From Ornithobacterium rhinotracheale DSM 15997 (lineage in GTDB: Bacteria; Bacteroidota; Bacteroidia; Flavobacteriales; Weeksellaceae), in the NCBI RefSeq assembly GCF_000265465.1, contig NC_018016.1:873501-937500 (forward strand): DNA of 64,000 nt, given 5' to 3'. Under the pieces are notes generated by a model. That model worked only from the letters and a program-made list of their open reading frames with translations, was not told where the DNA came from and did no database searches. Both the position numbers and the translations under genes were made by a program. Shown piece by piece: positions 1 through 9,212 of the stretch; position 1 is the first letter of the stretch, and every line of letters starts with the position of its first letter.

Positions 1-686
1 TAGCCAAATTAGAAAAAGCGGGCAAAGAATACAAAAGTGGCGATACCACAATCGTTGCTTTGCAGCCTACGGATTTAGAAATCAACAAAGGCGAGCTCAC
101 ACTTATTCTTGGACCCTCGGGCTCTGGAAAAACTACCTTGCTCTCTATGATTGGCTGTGTGATTTATCCCAGCTATGGCAACATTTATCTGGAGGGGCAG
201 CAAGTCAATAATTTAAAAGAAGACAAGCTCTCCGAAATTCGATTGCACAAAATCGGCTTTGTGTTTCAAAGTTTCAACCTTATTCAGCCATTAAATGCTT
301 TGGAAAATGTGATGCAACCACTGCTTTTGATGAAATTGGATAAAAAAACGGCTCGCGAAAAAGCTACCGAAGCACTCACCAAACTAGGTATAGCCGAAAG
401 AATGTACTCGCTCCCTAAGAATTTAAGCGGTGGGCAACAGCAGCGTGTTGCCATTGCGCGTGCATTGGTAACCAATCCTTCTATTATATTGTGTGATGAA
501 CCCACCGCCTCGCTCGATGCCAAAAGTATAGGCGTGGTGATGGAAGAGCTTAAAGAATTATCCAAAGAAGGCAAAGCGGTGATTATCGTAACACACGATC
601 ACCGACTCAAGAAATTTGCCGATCGCACCATTTTTGTGTCTGATGGGCGTGCCTATGATTACGATCCCGAAGCCGAAGATTTTTAA
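1..686 (+). CDS. ABC exporter ATP-binding subunit (DevA/LolD/MacB type), 5' end outside window
   Basis: ATPase that would power the neighbouring DevC-like permease. The frame is open from base 3 and runs into the TTG at 60, so the gene starts left of the window; the visible extra residues (…EYKSGDTTIVALQPTDL) are the usual family N-terminus. Walker A GPSGSGKTT, Q-loop VFQSFNL, signature LSGGQQQR, Walker B ILCDEPTASLD and the switch histidine VTHDHR are all present, so it should be catalytically competent. It is followed after 21 bases by the membrane-fusion gene, giving an A-B-C-TolC operon. The family exports lipids, glycolipids, lipoproteins or peptides; the substrate here cannot be read from sequence. 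Confidence 0.93.
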   Translation, partial: AKLEKAGKEYKSGDTTIVALQPTDLEINKGELTLILGPSGSGKTTLLSMIGCVIYPSYGNIYLEGQQVNNLKEDKLSEIRLHKIGFVFQSFNLIQPLNALENVMQPLLLMKLDKKTAREKATEALTKLGIAERMYSLPKNLSGGQQQRVAIARALVTNPSIILCDEPTASLDAKSIGVVMEELKELSKEGKAVIIVTHDHRLKKFADRTIFVSDGRAYDYDPEAEDF

Positions 687-707
687 CCCTAAAAAAATTC
701 CTCAACA

Positions 708-1664
708 ATGAAAAAAAATACCAAAAATCGATTTTTTCTTACTCTCTTTTCGAGTTTAATGATTTTCACCGCTTGCCAAAAGAAAGAAGACAATACGCCA
801 CCTCCACCGCCTACGGTGCCTACAGATATTTCTCAAGTGCAGGCAACGGGCGAAATCCTGCCCAAAGATGGAATTTCCAATATCGCGTCCGAAGTTGGAG
901 GCATAGTCCAAGAGCTTCGCGTGGCAGAAGGAGACCAAGTGGAAAAGGGACAAATCATCGCAGTGCTTTCTACACAAAACGCACAATTGAACGAACAAGA
1001 GATTAAAACCAAAATCGCTACACAAGAAGCGCAAATTCAAGCCAATATCAATAACAATCAGCAATATTTAATTAATATTAAAGACCAAGAGCAAAATTTA
1101 GCCACAAGCCAAAAACTGCTGGCAGAAGGTGCCGAAACGCAACAAAATGTAACCAATCAAGCCAATCAATTGGCGTTGCAAAAGGCAGCTTTAGCTCAAA
1201 ACAAAAAGAATATTGCGGTGAGCCAGAAACAATTAGCCGAGCTAAAAGTTCAATTACAGCAAAGTCAAAATTCGATAAACACCCTTTATTTAAAGGCTCC
1301 AGAAAGTGGCACTTTAAAGTCGCTCAACATTCAAGTAGGAGACGCCGTGACGCCCAATGGGCAATATGCAGAGCTTATCCCTAATGGGGATTTAATCGCT
1401 CAGGCAGAAGTAGACGAACTATTTGCCAATCGTGTAAAAATAGGACAACCCGTGAGCATTGAACGCATTGGCTACCCTGAGGTTTTAGCCACTGGAAAAG
1501 TGATTCAAGCAGATAATTTTTTAGGCGAAAAAACCTTATTTACCAATCAACAAAACGACCGCACCGATACGCGCGTGAGAAAAGTAAAAATCTTAATCGA
1601 AAACAACGCCAAAGGTGTTTTGATTGGCTCAAAGGTAAATTGTTTGATTAAAATTAAAAATTAA
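708..1664 (+). CDS. Membrane-fusion (HlyD/DevB-like) lipoprotein
   Basis: Periplasmic adaptor linking an inner-membrane ABC pump to a TolC-type channel. The N-terminus is a lipoprotein signal with lipobox FTAC (Cys23) followed by a Pro-rich linker PPPPPTVP. A biotinyl-lipoyl-like half (about residues 50-90, GGIVQELRVAEGDQVEKG) leads into a Gln/Asn-rich coiled-coil hairpin (about 95-190) and the returning lipoyl half (about 195-230), then a beta-barrel domain. It sits between the ATPase and the permease, and its stop overlaps the permease start by one base (TAATG), implying translational coupling. At 318 aa it is a normal length for DevB-like adaptors. Confidence 0.9.
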   Translation: MKKNTKNRFFLTLFSSLMIFTACQKKEDNTPPPPPTVPTDISQVQATGEILPKDGISNIASEVGGIVQELRVAEGDQVEKGQIIAVLSTQNAQLNEQEIKTKIATQEAQIQANINNNQQYLINIKDQEQNLATSQKLLAEGAETQQNVTNQANQLALQKAALAQNKKNIAVSQKQLAELKVQLQQSQNSINTLYLKAPESGTLKSLNIQVGDAVTPNGQYAELIPNGDLIAQAEVDELFANRVKIGQPVSIERIGYPEVLATGKVIQADNFLGEKTLFTNQQNDRTDTRVRKVKILIENNAKGVLIGSKVNCLIKIKN

Positions 1665-2800
1665 TGTTTAAGACAGCCTACAAATTCATTCGGTTTGACC
1701 GAGCCAAAAGCATCGGCATCATCACGGGAATTGTGATTTCGATATTTTTGATTGGTCAGCAATTAGGCACGCTGGGCTATCTGAGTGGGCTCATGAGCGG
1801 AATTGTGCGCAACTCAAATACACAAATTGCCAAAATCTGGGTGGTGGATCGCCGTGTGAACAATGCCAATGCACTCAACACCATCAATTACTCGCTAGTC
1901 AATGAGCTAAAAAGTATTCCTGGTGTGCAGGAAACTTATCCGATTTTGGTCGCCAATGCCGAGGCTAAATTTGCAGCAGGCAATGTGGCGCCCGTAACTT
2001 TGCTAGGCAGTTCTGCGCCCGCCTTTATTCTCGGCCCTCCTCAACATTTAATCTTAAAAGGAAATTTACAAGATTTAATGCAGAGCGGGAACGTTTCGGC
2101 AGATTATTTTGATAAAAAAAATTATAAACAACCCGTGGAATTGGGCGAAATGCTCGAAATCAACGGCAAGCAAGCCATCATTAATCTAGAAACCAAAAGT
2201 GCACAAGGCTTTGGTGCCTCGTTTATGTTTACCAGTTTAGAAAATGCTCGCTATTTCTCTGACTCTCCGTCGCAAAACATAAGTGCAGTGCTCGTGCAGC
2301 CCAAGGCTGGCACCGTAACCGATAGTCTTGTAAAAGCCATCAACAGCCACTTCTCTAGCGTGAAGGCATGGAAAGCTACCGATTTGCAAGAATCATCTGT
2401 AAGCGTAATTTTAAAAGAATCTAGCATGGGAATCAGCTTTGGATCTTTAATTGGTTTTGCCGTTATCAGTGGATTTTTCATCATTGGGCTATTGCTCTAC
2501 TCCTCTGCTTTTGACAGGATTAAAGATTACGGAACACTTAAAGCCATTGGAGCCAATAACCGATATGTGAGCAAATTAATCATCTGCCAAGCCATTATTT
2601 ATGCCTTCATCGGATTTTCCATAGCCGTGATTCTTTTGTATTTGATGAAATGGGGCATGGCATCATCTGGACTCATTCTCGTGATTACGCCACTCATGCT
2701 CTTAGAATTGCTAGCAATGACGCTTTTTATCTGCATCGGTGGATCGCTCTTTGCGCTACAAAAAATCAAAAAATTAGAACCCGCTTCGGTTTTCAGATAA
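1664..2800 (+). CDS. DevC-like ABC exporter permease (FtsX/MacB fold)
   Basis: Inner-membrane permease of the exporter. One transmembrane segment lies near residues 15-40, a long periplasmic domain follows (about 45-255), and three more segments (about 262-285, 305-330, 335-365) form the FtsX-like C-terminal domain containing the family motif DYGTLKAIGA. The start overlaps the stop of the adaptor gene, and the TolC-like gene follows after 18 bases, so the four genes are one transcription unit. The topology (four segments, one large extracytoplasmic loop) matches mechanotransmission ABC exporters rather than classical importers. Substrate unknown. Confidence 0.9.
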   Translation: MFKTAYKFIRFDRAKSIGIITGIVISIFLIGQQLGTLGYLSGLMSGIVRNSNTQIAKIWVVDRRVNNANALNTINYSLVNELKSIPGVQETYPILVANAEAKFAAGNVAPVTLLGSSAPAFILGPPQHLILKGNLQDLMQSGNVSADYFDKKNYKQPVELGEMLEINGKQAIINLETKSAQGFGASFMFTSLENARYFSDSPSQNISAVLVQPKAGTVTDSLVKAINSHFSSVKAWKATDLQESSVSVILKESSMGISFGSLIGFAVISGFFIIGLLLYSSAFDRIKDYGTLKAIGANNRYVSKLIICQAIIYAFIGFSIAVILLYLMKWGMASSGLILVITPLMLLELLAMTLFICIGGSLFALQKIKKLEPASVFR

Positions 2801-2818
2801 ATTTAAAACCCTAAAAAA

Positions 2819-4177
2819 ATGAATACATTTCGCTCTATATTTCTCTGGATTATTGGACTAAGTTTCACCGCTTTTGGACAAAAAATCCCTCAAAATTTAA
2901 GTTTAACCGAGGCACAAACCATCGGGCTCGAAAATAATGCACAACAACATTTAAACAAAGTAAATCTTGAAATTGCCAGAGCCCAAACAGCAAGTGCACG
3001 CACTGGGCGCATTCCTAGCGTTTCGGGAAGTGCCAACTTTCAGCGTAATCTAATTATACCAGCTACGCCTGTGCCAGCCAAAGCCTTTAACCCGCAAGCC
3101 AAAGAAGGCGAAATCGATTATATGAAATTTGCTACACCTTGGGCACTTACGGCGGGCGTAAAAATGGAATATCCACTGTTTGACCCTACGACCAAAAACT
3201 TGATTTACAAAGCAGAGAAAAAGGAAAAATTATCCGAAATCGACAATGAGATTGAAAGCATAAAGCTAAAGGGAGATATCGCACAAAACTATATTGAAAC
3301 AGCCATTGCACAAAAACAATGGGAACTCGCTCAAGAAAACATAGCACAAGAAAACGAAAATTTGCGAATTACCTTAGCCCGATTTGAAGCGGGGCGCGCA
3401 ACCGATTACGATAAAAATTCGGCTAAAATGCAAGTGAACAATGCCGAGGCACAAGCCATGCAGGCGCAAAATATTTTAAATAAAGCTAAATTAAAACTAC
3501 TGGCAAGCATGGGCGTTTTGGCGGAAAATAGTGGTGTAGAAAATCTGAATTTAACCGATTCTTTGGAAGATTTAATGCAAAATGCTATCATTCAAAACAA
3601 TGGACTTATTGCGCAAAAGGAGGAAACTTCTCGTTTAAGTATTCAGAAAAATCAATTAAATCAAGAAATTGTACAATCTGATGTAAAGAAAACCAAATCC
3701 GATTATTTGCCTCGTTTGTCGCTCAATGCTTTTCTTGGCACCAATCATTACAGCGAAAATTTAAACATTTTTGAAAACAAACATTGGCGTGGCAATAGCC
3801 ATATAGCTCTCGGGCTAAATGTACCTATCTCTGAGGCTTATGCTACAAGCAAAAAACTAGAAGAACTGAATTGGCAAGCTCAACAATTGGAAAAACAATT
3901 GCTACTTGACTCACAAAATCGTATTGAAAATTTGGCTACCGCTCAGCAAGAAATGAATGCTAAAAAGACCATTCTTGAGAAAAAGCGTGAAAATATAAAT
4001 TTAGCCAAAGCACTCTACGAAAACAAACTCAAACTTTACAATGCAGGGCGTTTGCTTTCAAATGATTTGACACAGACCAAATATCTGTACCAGCAGGCAC
4101 AAACCGAGTACTTGCAAAGCGTGTACGACTACTTATCTGCCGTGAATCAATTTAACACAGATTGGGAGGTGTTGTAG
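2819..4177 (+). CDS. TolC-family outer-membrane efflux protein
   Basis: Outer-membrane channel expected to complete the ABC exporter encoded just upstream. It has a cleavable signal peptide ending near AFGQ, then the duplicated long-helix architecture of TolC proteins: LSLTEAQTIGLENNAQ at the start of the first repeat and Ala/Gln/Glu-rich coiled-coil helices through about residues 130-250 and 330-420. The end (LSAVNQFNTDWEVL) is the usual C-terminal strand region. At 452 aa it has the family's usual length. Last gene of the operon; a promoter for the next gene lies in the 97-bp gap. Confidence 0.9.
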   Translation: MNTFRSIFLWIIGLSFTAFGQKIPQNLSLTEAQTIGLENNAQQHLNKVNLEIARAQTASARTGRIPSVSGSANFQRNLIIPATPVPAKAFNPQAKEGEIDYMKFATPWALTAGVKMEYPLFDPTTKNLIYKAEKKEKLSEIDNEIESIKLKGDIAQNYIETAIAQKQWELAQENIAQENENLRITLARFEAGRATDYDKNSAKMQVNNAEAQAMQAQNILNKAKLKLLASMGVLAENSGVENLNLTDSLEDLMQNAIIQNNGLIAQKEETSRLSIQKNQLNQEIVQSDVKKTKSDYLPRLSLNAFLGTNHYSENLNIFENKHWRGNSHIALGLNVPISEAYATSKKLEELNWQAQQLEKQLLLDSQNRIENLATAQQEMNAKKTILEKKRENINLAKALYENKLKLYNAGRLLSNDLTQTKYLYQQAQTEYLQSVYDYLSAVNQFNTDWEVL

Positions 4178-4190
4178 AGTAGCACAAACA

Positions 4191-4210
4191 TTGTACAAGT
4201 TTGTACAAAT
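4191..4210 (+). repeat. Two TTGTACAA palindromes in direct repeat, candidate operator
   Basis: The self-complementary octamer TTGTACAA occurs at 4191-4198 and again at 4201-4208, exactly ten bases apart, so both copies face the same side of the helix. The pair lies just upstream of the -33 element of the channel promoter. The position suggests a dimeric regulator site, but no regulator is identified. Confidence 0.4.
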
Positions 4211-4223
4211 TTAAATTTATTAA

Positions 4224-4253
4224 TTGTAATTAATTTTAATTATCATAAATTTG
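4224..4253 (+). promoter_or_regulatory. Bacteroidota-type promoter of the K+ channel gene
   Basis: TTG at 4224-4226, a 19-base spacer and TAAATTTG at 4246-4253 match the Bacteroidota sigma consensus (TTG-N19-TAnnTTTG). The predicted start of transcription is near 4259, leaving a leader of about 15 bases before the ATG at 4275. Confidence 0.6.
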
Positions 4254-4274
4254 TTCTGAATTGTTGTAGAATTT

Positions 4275-5759
4275 ATGAAAAGGCAAATTCAGTTCAAGAA
4301 AAAATTATACAATTTACTTGAAAACGACAGCAACTATAGCACGCCTCGTGCTATTTTTGATATTATACTTGCAATCGTAATCCTTACCTCGATTATTCTC
4401 TTTTTTATTGAAAGTAAAAATGGGGAGTTATCACCTTTGCTATTAGAAGTTGATTTAGTGATTACAGTTTTTTTCATCATTGAGTTTCTTCTAAGGGGCT
4501 ATGTGTGCAGTAATTTCAGAGAAGATTGGAAAAAGAATGGCGCCGCTTATGCTATATACCAAAAAGTGGATTGGTTAAAAAGACCTATGACGGTAGTCGA
4601 TTTCCTAGCTATCTTACCTGGGATTAAAGCTTTTAGAGTATTTAAAAGTTTTAGAATTTTAAGATTATTTAGACTACTCAGAGCTAAAAGATTATATGTT
4701 CTACTAAAAGAACAACGAATCATTGCCGCCATAAAGGGAATGAAGGAAAGCGCAAGAGTTTTTTATATTACATTAATCTTCACAGCACTTTCGTTTATCT
4801 TCGTGTCTTCTATTTTATTTTTCATAGAAAATGGAGAAGGCTCTGAAGAGTTTGACACCTATCCCAGTGCCTTGTGGTATGCCGTAAAGGTTTTAGGCTT
4901 TGGAAACGACACTCCACGCACGCTTTTAGGACATATCCTTACCGCTTTTTTGCTTTTGCTCAACATGGCAATTTTCGGAACATTTATATCTTTAATTATA
5001 ACTAAAATACAAGGGCTTATGAACGCAATAACATCTGGAAAAATTGGAAAAATTAAACATAAAAACCATATCGTAATTTGTGGGTACACAAAATCATCTA
5101 AATTAGTAATTGAAGGGCTATTAAAAAACATTGAAAACAGAAATAAAATTGTATTAATCTCTGAAAAAACAATCGAAGATACCCTAGATGGCGTTATCTA
5201 TATAAATGGAGATTATACAGATGACGAAATTTTGGCCAAGGCTAATATTTCAGAAGCCAGCTATGCCGTAATTTTTGCCGAATTTCACCCTCATGATACG
5301 ATAAGAGATGTAGATTTAAGAACTGTTTTAACTGTATTTAATATCGAAAAAATAAATAAAAACATCCATACCATTGCAGAAATTCAAGAGGAGAAAAACG
5401 CAGAAATTATCCGAGACAAAATTCAAGGAGATGAAATTTTATACAAAGAAGTCATCGACTCCAAAATCATTTTAAACTGTTTAGACACTCGCTATATTTC
5501 TGAGATTTTTTACAATCTTCTTGGAGGTGTAAGCCATAAAGATAAAAATACCACAAAAGATGTTTCTAGCAAAATTCATGAAATCAAACTAGAAGATTGC
5601 GAAATAAATTTACCATGTACGGCAAAGGATTTAAAATTTTACTTTATTGAGAATGAGGCAAGTTTAATCGGTTATATTGATAAAGATAACACGCCCCATG
5701 TTTCTCCTAAAAATGATGAGATCATCCCCGAAAATTCAAGAATTATCTATATCAAGTAA
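4275..5759 (+). CDS. Voltage-gated-type potassium channel with C-terminal RCK/TrkA-N domain
   Basis: Predicted inner-membrane ion channel. Six transmembrane segments occupy about residues 25-240. S4 carries regularly spaced Arg/Lys residues (FRVFKSFRILRLFRLLRAKR), the mark of a voltage sensor. The pore loop reads VLGFGNDTP at residues 206-214 where most K+ channels have TVGYGD; GFGN resembles the eukaryotic hERG filter, but the usual Thr/Ser before the glycine is missing. From about residue 262 an RCK/TrkA-N Rossmann domain begins (HIVICGYTKSSKLVIEGLL), probably binding nucleotide or ions. It has its own promoter and stands alone. K+ selectivity is an inference given the altered filter. Confidence 0.85.
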   Translation: MKRQIQFKKKLYNLLENDSNYSTPRAIFDIILAIVILTSIILFFIESKNGELSPLLLEVDLVITVFFIIEFLLRGYVCSNFREDWKKNGAAYAIYQKVDWLKRPMTVVDFLAILPGIKAFRVFKSFRILRLFRLLRAKRLYVLLKEQRIIAAIKGMKESARVFYITLIFTALSFIFVSSILFFIENGEGSEEFDTYPSALWYAVKVLGFGNDTPRTLLGHILTAFLLLLNMAIFGTFISLIITKIQGLMNAITSGKIGKIKHKNHIVICGYTKSSKLVIEGLLKNIENRNKIVLISEKTIEDTLDGVIYINGDYTDDEILAKANISEASYAVIFAEFHPHDTIRDVDLRTVLTVFNIEKINKNIHTIAEIQEEKNAEIIRDKIQGDEILYKEVIDSKIILNCLDTRYISEIFYNLLGGVSHKDKNTTKDVSSKIHEIKLEDCEINLPCTAKDLKFYFIENEASLIGYIDKDNTPHVSPKNDEIIPENSRIIYIK

Positions 5760-5763
5760 TCTT

Positions 5764-6408
5764 TTACAACTGCTCAGTTTCGATGTTGGAACCTTGTGTA
5801 GTGTCTACTTTTTCGCCGTAGAATTTAGGCGTGCGATTGATTAAACAATCAAAAAAGGCTTTTATGCTAGCACCCCATTCTCTTGGAAAATATTTCCTTT
5901 CGCCATAGAGGACTTGGCTTGCGTAGCCTTCGGCATCGATACCTTTTTCTCGGGCAAGAAAAACAGCTCGCTTTAAATGAAAATCTTGCGTTACGATGAT
6001 AGCGTCTTTAATATCAAAAATCTTATCGGCGCGTTCCATGCTTGAGTAGGTATCAAATCCTGCATAGTCTCCAAAAATGATGTTTTGAGGAATTCCTTTT
6101 TGAAGCAAATAATTGTTCATTGCCGAAATTTCATCATAATTCTCGGTGCTATTGTCCCCAGAAATGAGGATTTTGCGTACTTTCCCCGATTGATACAATC
6201 TTATAGCGTCATCCAAACGATTACGCAAATAGTAGCCTGGCTTTCCGCCATTTTTAAGCCCAGTTCCTAGCACAATAGCAAAAGTGCGAGGAGAGAGTTC
6301 GCTTACTTTATTTTTCACATAAGGCGAAGCCTGATAATTGGTATAAAATGGAATACACAATACCACCAAACAAATGAGCCCAATGGGAAAAATCAGTTTT
6401 TTGAACAT
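5764..6408 (-). CDS. SanA/YdcF-like DUF218 membrane protein
   Basis: Member of the DUF218 (SanA/ElyC/YdcF) family, involved in envelope integrity in enterobacteria; the biochemical activity is not settled. One N-terminal membrane anchor (about residues 5-23) precedes the DUF218 domain, with the typical segments AIVLGTGLKNGGKPGYYLRN, KILISGDNS and AIIVTQDFHLKRAVFLAREKGI. It is the last gene of a minus-strand run, starting directly after the TatD stop with no spacer, and it is convergent with the K+ channel gene (4-base gap). At 214 aa it matches SanA (about 240 aa) better than the longer ElyC. Confidence 0.8.
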   Translation of the reverse strand: MFKKLIFPIGLICLVVLCIPFYTNYQASPYVKNKVSELSPRTFAIVLGTGLKNGGKPGYYLRNRLDDAIRLYQSGKVRKILISGDNSTENYDEISAMNNYLLQKGIPQNIIFGDYAGFDTYSSMERADKIFDIKDAIIVTQDFHLKRAVFLAREKGIDAEGYASQVLYGERKYFPREWGASIKAFFDCLINRTPKFYGEKVDTTQGSNIETEQL

Positions 6409-7182
6409 TTATTTATATAAATTAAATATTTCCAACGAATTTTTAGTCGTAGTTTCCTCGATTTCTTTTAAGCTCACGCCATACACATCTACCAATTTTT
6501 GCGCAATCAGCGGGATGTATTTGCTCTCGTTTCGCTTGCCTCGGTGCGGAGTAGGTGCCAAATACGGCGAATCGGTTTCGAGCACGATATGCTCCAATGG
6601 AATTTGATTTAAAAATTGATCGATTTTGCCATTTTTAAAAGTAACAACGCCTCCAATTCCCAACTTCAAACCATAGGAAATAGCTTTTTCTGCTTGGTCT
6701 AAAGTCCCCGTAAAACAATGGAAAATCCCGAATAATTTTTCGTCCTTATTCTGCTCCAGAACTTCAAACACCTCATCAAAAGCCTCACGACAATGAATCA
6801 CAATCGGGAGATTATATTTTTTGGCTAAATGAATTTGATGTGCAAAAGCCTCTTGCTGAATGCCCAGCGTGCTTTGTTCCCAATACAAATCTATCCCGAT
6901 TTCGCCCACTGCAGCAAATGCTCTCTTTGCCAAATATTCCTCTACGGTTGCCAATTCTTGCTTATACGATTCTGGTTTCACATCCACGGGGTGCAGCCCC
7001 ATCATGCTATACATTTGCTTGGGATATCGCTCCTCTAGCGACAACATAGCTTCGTGCGTATTGGAATCCACCGCGGGCAAGAAAAATCTTTCCACGCCTT
7101 GCGAAATGGCTTGTTCCACCACTTGGTCTACATCGTTTTCAAATGCTTCGGAATATAAATGGGTGTGAGAATCAATATACAT
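6409..7182 (-). CDS. TatD family metal-dependent hydrolase
   Basis: TIM-barrel amidohydrolase-type protein of the TatD/YcfH family, known in other bacteria as a metal-dependent deoxyribonuclease. Metal ligands are visible at SHTHLY (N-terminus, HxH), Glu in VGEIGIDLYW, HCREAF, FHCFTG and the late Asp in LETDSPYLAP. At 257 aa it is full length. The start overlaps the GSCFA gene upstream by 11 bases, so the two are probably co-translated. This gene order (GSCFA, TatD) says nothing specific about substrate. Confidence 0.9.
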   Translation of the reverse strand: MYIDSHTHLYSEAFENDVDQVVEQAISQGVERFFLPAVDSNTHEAMLSLEERYPKQMYSMMGLHPVDVKPESYKQELATVEEYLAKRAFAAVGEIGIDLYWEQSTLGIQQEAFAHQIHLAKKYNLPIVIHCREAFDEVFEVLEQNKDEKLFGIFHCFTGTLDQAEKAISYGLKLGIGGVVTFKNGKIDQFLNQIPLEHIVLETDSPYLAPTPHRGKRNESKYIPLIAQKLVDVYGVSLKEIEETTTKNSLEIFNLYK

Positions 7183-8167
7183 GCTGAATTTGGTATTTTA
7201 TTTTATCTATTTCTTGTTTAAAGGTATCTGGCGGAAACGAAAGTGCCAGCTGGTCGATGTTTTTAAGCGTGTCGTACAAAAATTTACGATGCTCTATCGC
7301 ATACGGGTTCATTGGGCGATGTGCCACCGCTGCGTTGATTTTGCCCACTTCTTTGTTAAGCTCTTGTGTTTTTTGGCTAAAGAAAGTATCGGCAAATCGT
7401 TCCCAAATGTATTCTACCGCCAATTGATTAGGGTGCAACATATCCCTGTCATAAAAACGATAATCGCGCAACTCATCGAGCACAATTTCATACGAAGGGA
7501 AATAATACACACCAGGCGTTTCATCGCTTAAAACATGATTTATGGCTAAATGTAGCGTGCCTTTGCTTAAATTATTTTCTCTAAAACCATCTTTGGCATG
7601 TCGCACAGGACTGATGGTAAAAATCACATTAGCCTCTGGATTAATGTCCTTGCAAAGTGCAATGATGTTTCTCAACGATTGAATGACCTGCGTTGGGGTA
7701 AGCAAAATTTTATCAAACTGAGTTTGCGGTATTTTATGGCAATTAGCCACAAAGAAATTTCCTTTTTTTAAATGATAAGCCCAAGCCGTGCCCAAAGTAA
7801 AAATAAAGACTTGCGCACGATTGGTAAACAAATGTGCTTGTTCTATATTTTGATTGATTTTCTCAAGCGTATCATCTACTTTGTTGGTCGAAAATTTAGT
7901 GCTATGATCCCAGCTAAAGAATAAATCGTTGTAGTGAAAAATCTCCTTTGGCGTGTAAAATTGCTGCGAATAAATACGCATCAAAGCGTTTTCTATCGCC
8001 AGCGGATGAAACAAAGTCCCAAACGGATTGCACATCGCAGGAAATTTAAACTCAGATAATTTATTATAAATATTTTCGGCAAAGCAAGAGCCCATAGAAA
8101 ATAGCGGCTCCCTATGCTGAATATTAAAATCTGGATTTTCTATTTTTATTTTGGTACTAAATTCCAT
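7172..8167 (-). CDS. GSCFA domain protein
   Basis: Named for its motif, seen here as FSMGSCFAENI near residues 23-33. The GSCFA domain is related to SGNH/GDSL hydrolases: the block GSCFA supplies the serine and the late DMLHPNQLAVEYIW (about residue 240) resembles the DxxH block. It is expected to be a cytoplasmic esterase or acyl hydrolase of unknown substrate. The 331-aa length is normal. It lies 9 bases after the polyprenyl synthase gene and overlaps tatD, so it belongs to the same transcription unit. Confidence 0.88.
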   Translation of the reverse strand: MEFSTKIKIENPDFNIQHREPLFSMGSCFAENIYNKLSEFKFPAMCNPFGTLFHPLAIENALMRIYSQQFYTPKEIFHYNDLFFSWDHSTKFSTNKVDDTLEKINQNIEQAHLFTNRAQVFIFTLGTAWAYHLKKGNFFVANCHKIPQTQFDKILLTPTQVIQSLRNIIALCKDINPEANVIFTISPVRHAKDGFRENNLSKGTLHLAINHVLSDETPGVYYFPSYEIVLDELRDYRFYDRDMLHPNQLAVEYIWERFADTFFSQKTQELNKEVGKINAAVAHRPMNPYAIEHRKFLYDTLKNIDQLALSFPPDTFKQEIDKIKYQIQHVY

Positions 8168-8176
8168 AGTGAAAGA

Positions 8177-9148
8177 TTAAAAAGTACGCCCAATTAATTT
8201 TTGTGCAAATTGTGCCAAATCTTCTTTTGAATTTACATTTCCTTGAATCGCATTGAGCGAATCGATGGCTTTGCGTGTGTATTCATTAATCATATCGCCC
8301 ACTTCGACATCGATGTTTAGCACTTTAAATATTTTTTCTACGGCGTAAATTTTATCGATATTTTCGGTTTTAATTTCGTACCAATATTCCAATTCATCGC
8401 GCTGACGCTCGTCTGCTTTTTCCAAAGCTTTGATGTAAAGAATCGTTTTTTTGTTTTCAAAAATATCGCCCGCGTGCTTTTTCCCAAAGGCATCTTTATC
8501 CCCAAAAACATCTAGCAAATCATCTTTTAACTGAAAGGCAATGCCAAGATATTTCCCAAAGTCGTACAAATGATTGGCATCTTCCTCAGACGCTCCCGCA
8601 ATCATTGCTCCCACTTTGAGTGCACAAGCCGTGAGCACGCCTGTTTTGCCTGTAATCATTTTCTCGTATTCGGCAAAGGACACTTCTTTTTGGTTTTCAA
8701 AATTCATGTCGTATTGCTGCCCTTCGCAAAGCTCTATTGCCATTTGGCTAAAGTGCGTTACTACTTTTTTGAAGACTTCAGGTTTTAATTCATTAAATAA
8801 TTGATACGATTTAATCATAAGCGCATCTCCCGAAAGCAATGCAGTGTTGATATCGTATTTCTCATGCACAGTGGCTTTTCCTCTACGAATCGGCGCATCG
8901 TCCATAATGTCGTCGTGCATCAAGGTAAAGTTGTGAAAATATTCCATGGCTAAACTTGGCTTTAAAGCCTCGTTTATATCACCACCAAACAATTCGCAGC
9001 CCATTAAACAAAGGGTAGGACGCAAACGCTTTCCGCCCAATTGCAAGATATATTCCATGGGCTCGTACAATGCTTCGGGTTGCTTGATCAGTGAATTTTG
9101 CGTTAAAGCTTGCTGAATTAATTCTTGGTATTGGGCTATTTTTGTCAT
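8177..9148 (-). CDS. Polyprenyl diphosphate synthase
   Basis: Trans-prenyl chain elongation enzyme making the isoprenoid tail of menaquinone or related lipids. Both aspartate-rich motifs are present: first DDIMDD followed by PIRRG (about residues 79-88), second QLKDDLLDVFGD (about 210-221), plus the early GGKRLRP. At 323 aa it fits geranylgeranyl to octaprenyl synthases; chain length cannot be called. It lies 64 bases downstream of rodA on the same strand, so it may be read from the cell-shape operon. Confidence 0.88.
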   Translation of the reverse strand: MTKIAQYQELIQQALTQNSLIKQPEALYEPMEYILQLGGKRLRPTLCLMGCELFGGDINEALKPSLAMEYFHNFTLMHDDIMDDAPIRRGKATVHEKYDINTALLSGDALMIKSYQLFNELKPEVFKKVVTHFSQMAIELCEGQQYDMNFENQKEVSFAEYEKMITGKTGVLTACALKVGAMIAGASEEDANHLYDFGKYLGIAFQLKDDLLDVFGDKDAFGKKHAGDIFENKKTILYIKALEKADERQRDELEYWYEIKTENIDKIYAVEKIFKVLNIDVEVGDMINEYTRKAIDSLNAIQGNVNSKEDLAQFAQKLIGRTF

Positions 9149-9212
9149 GATTAAAAATTTTAAGTGTGATAAAGATAATGTGCTTTGTCTTTTTGTGCAA
9201 AAGATTCCTTTA

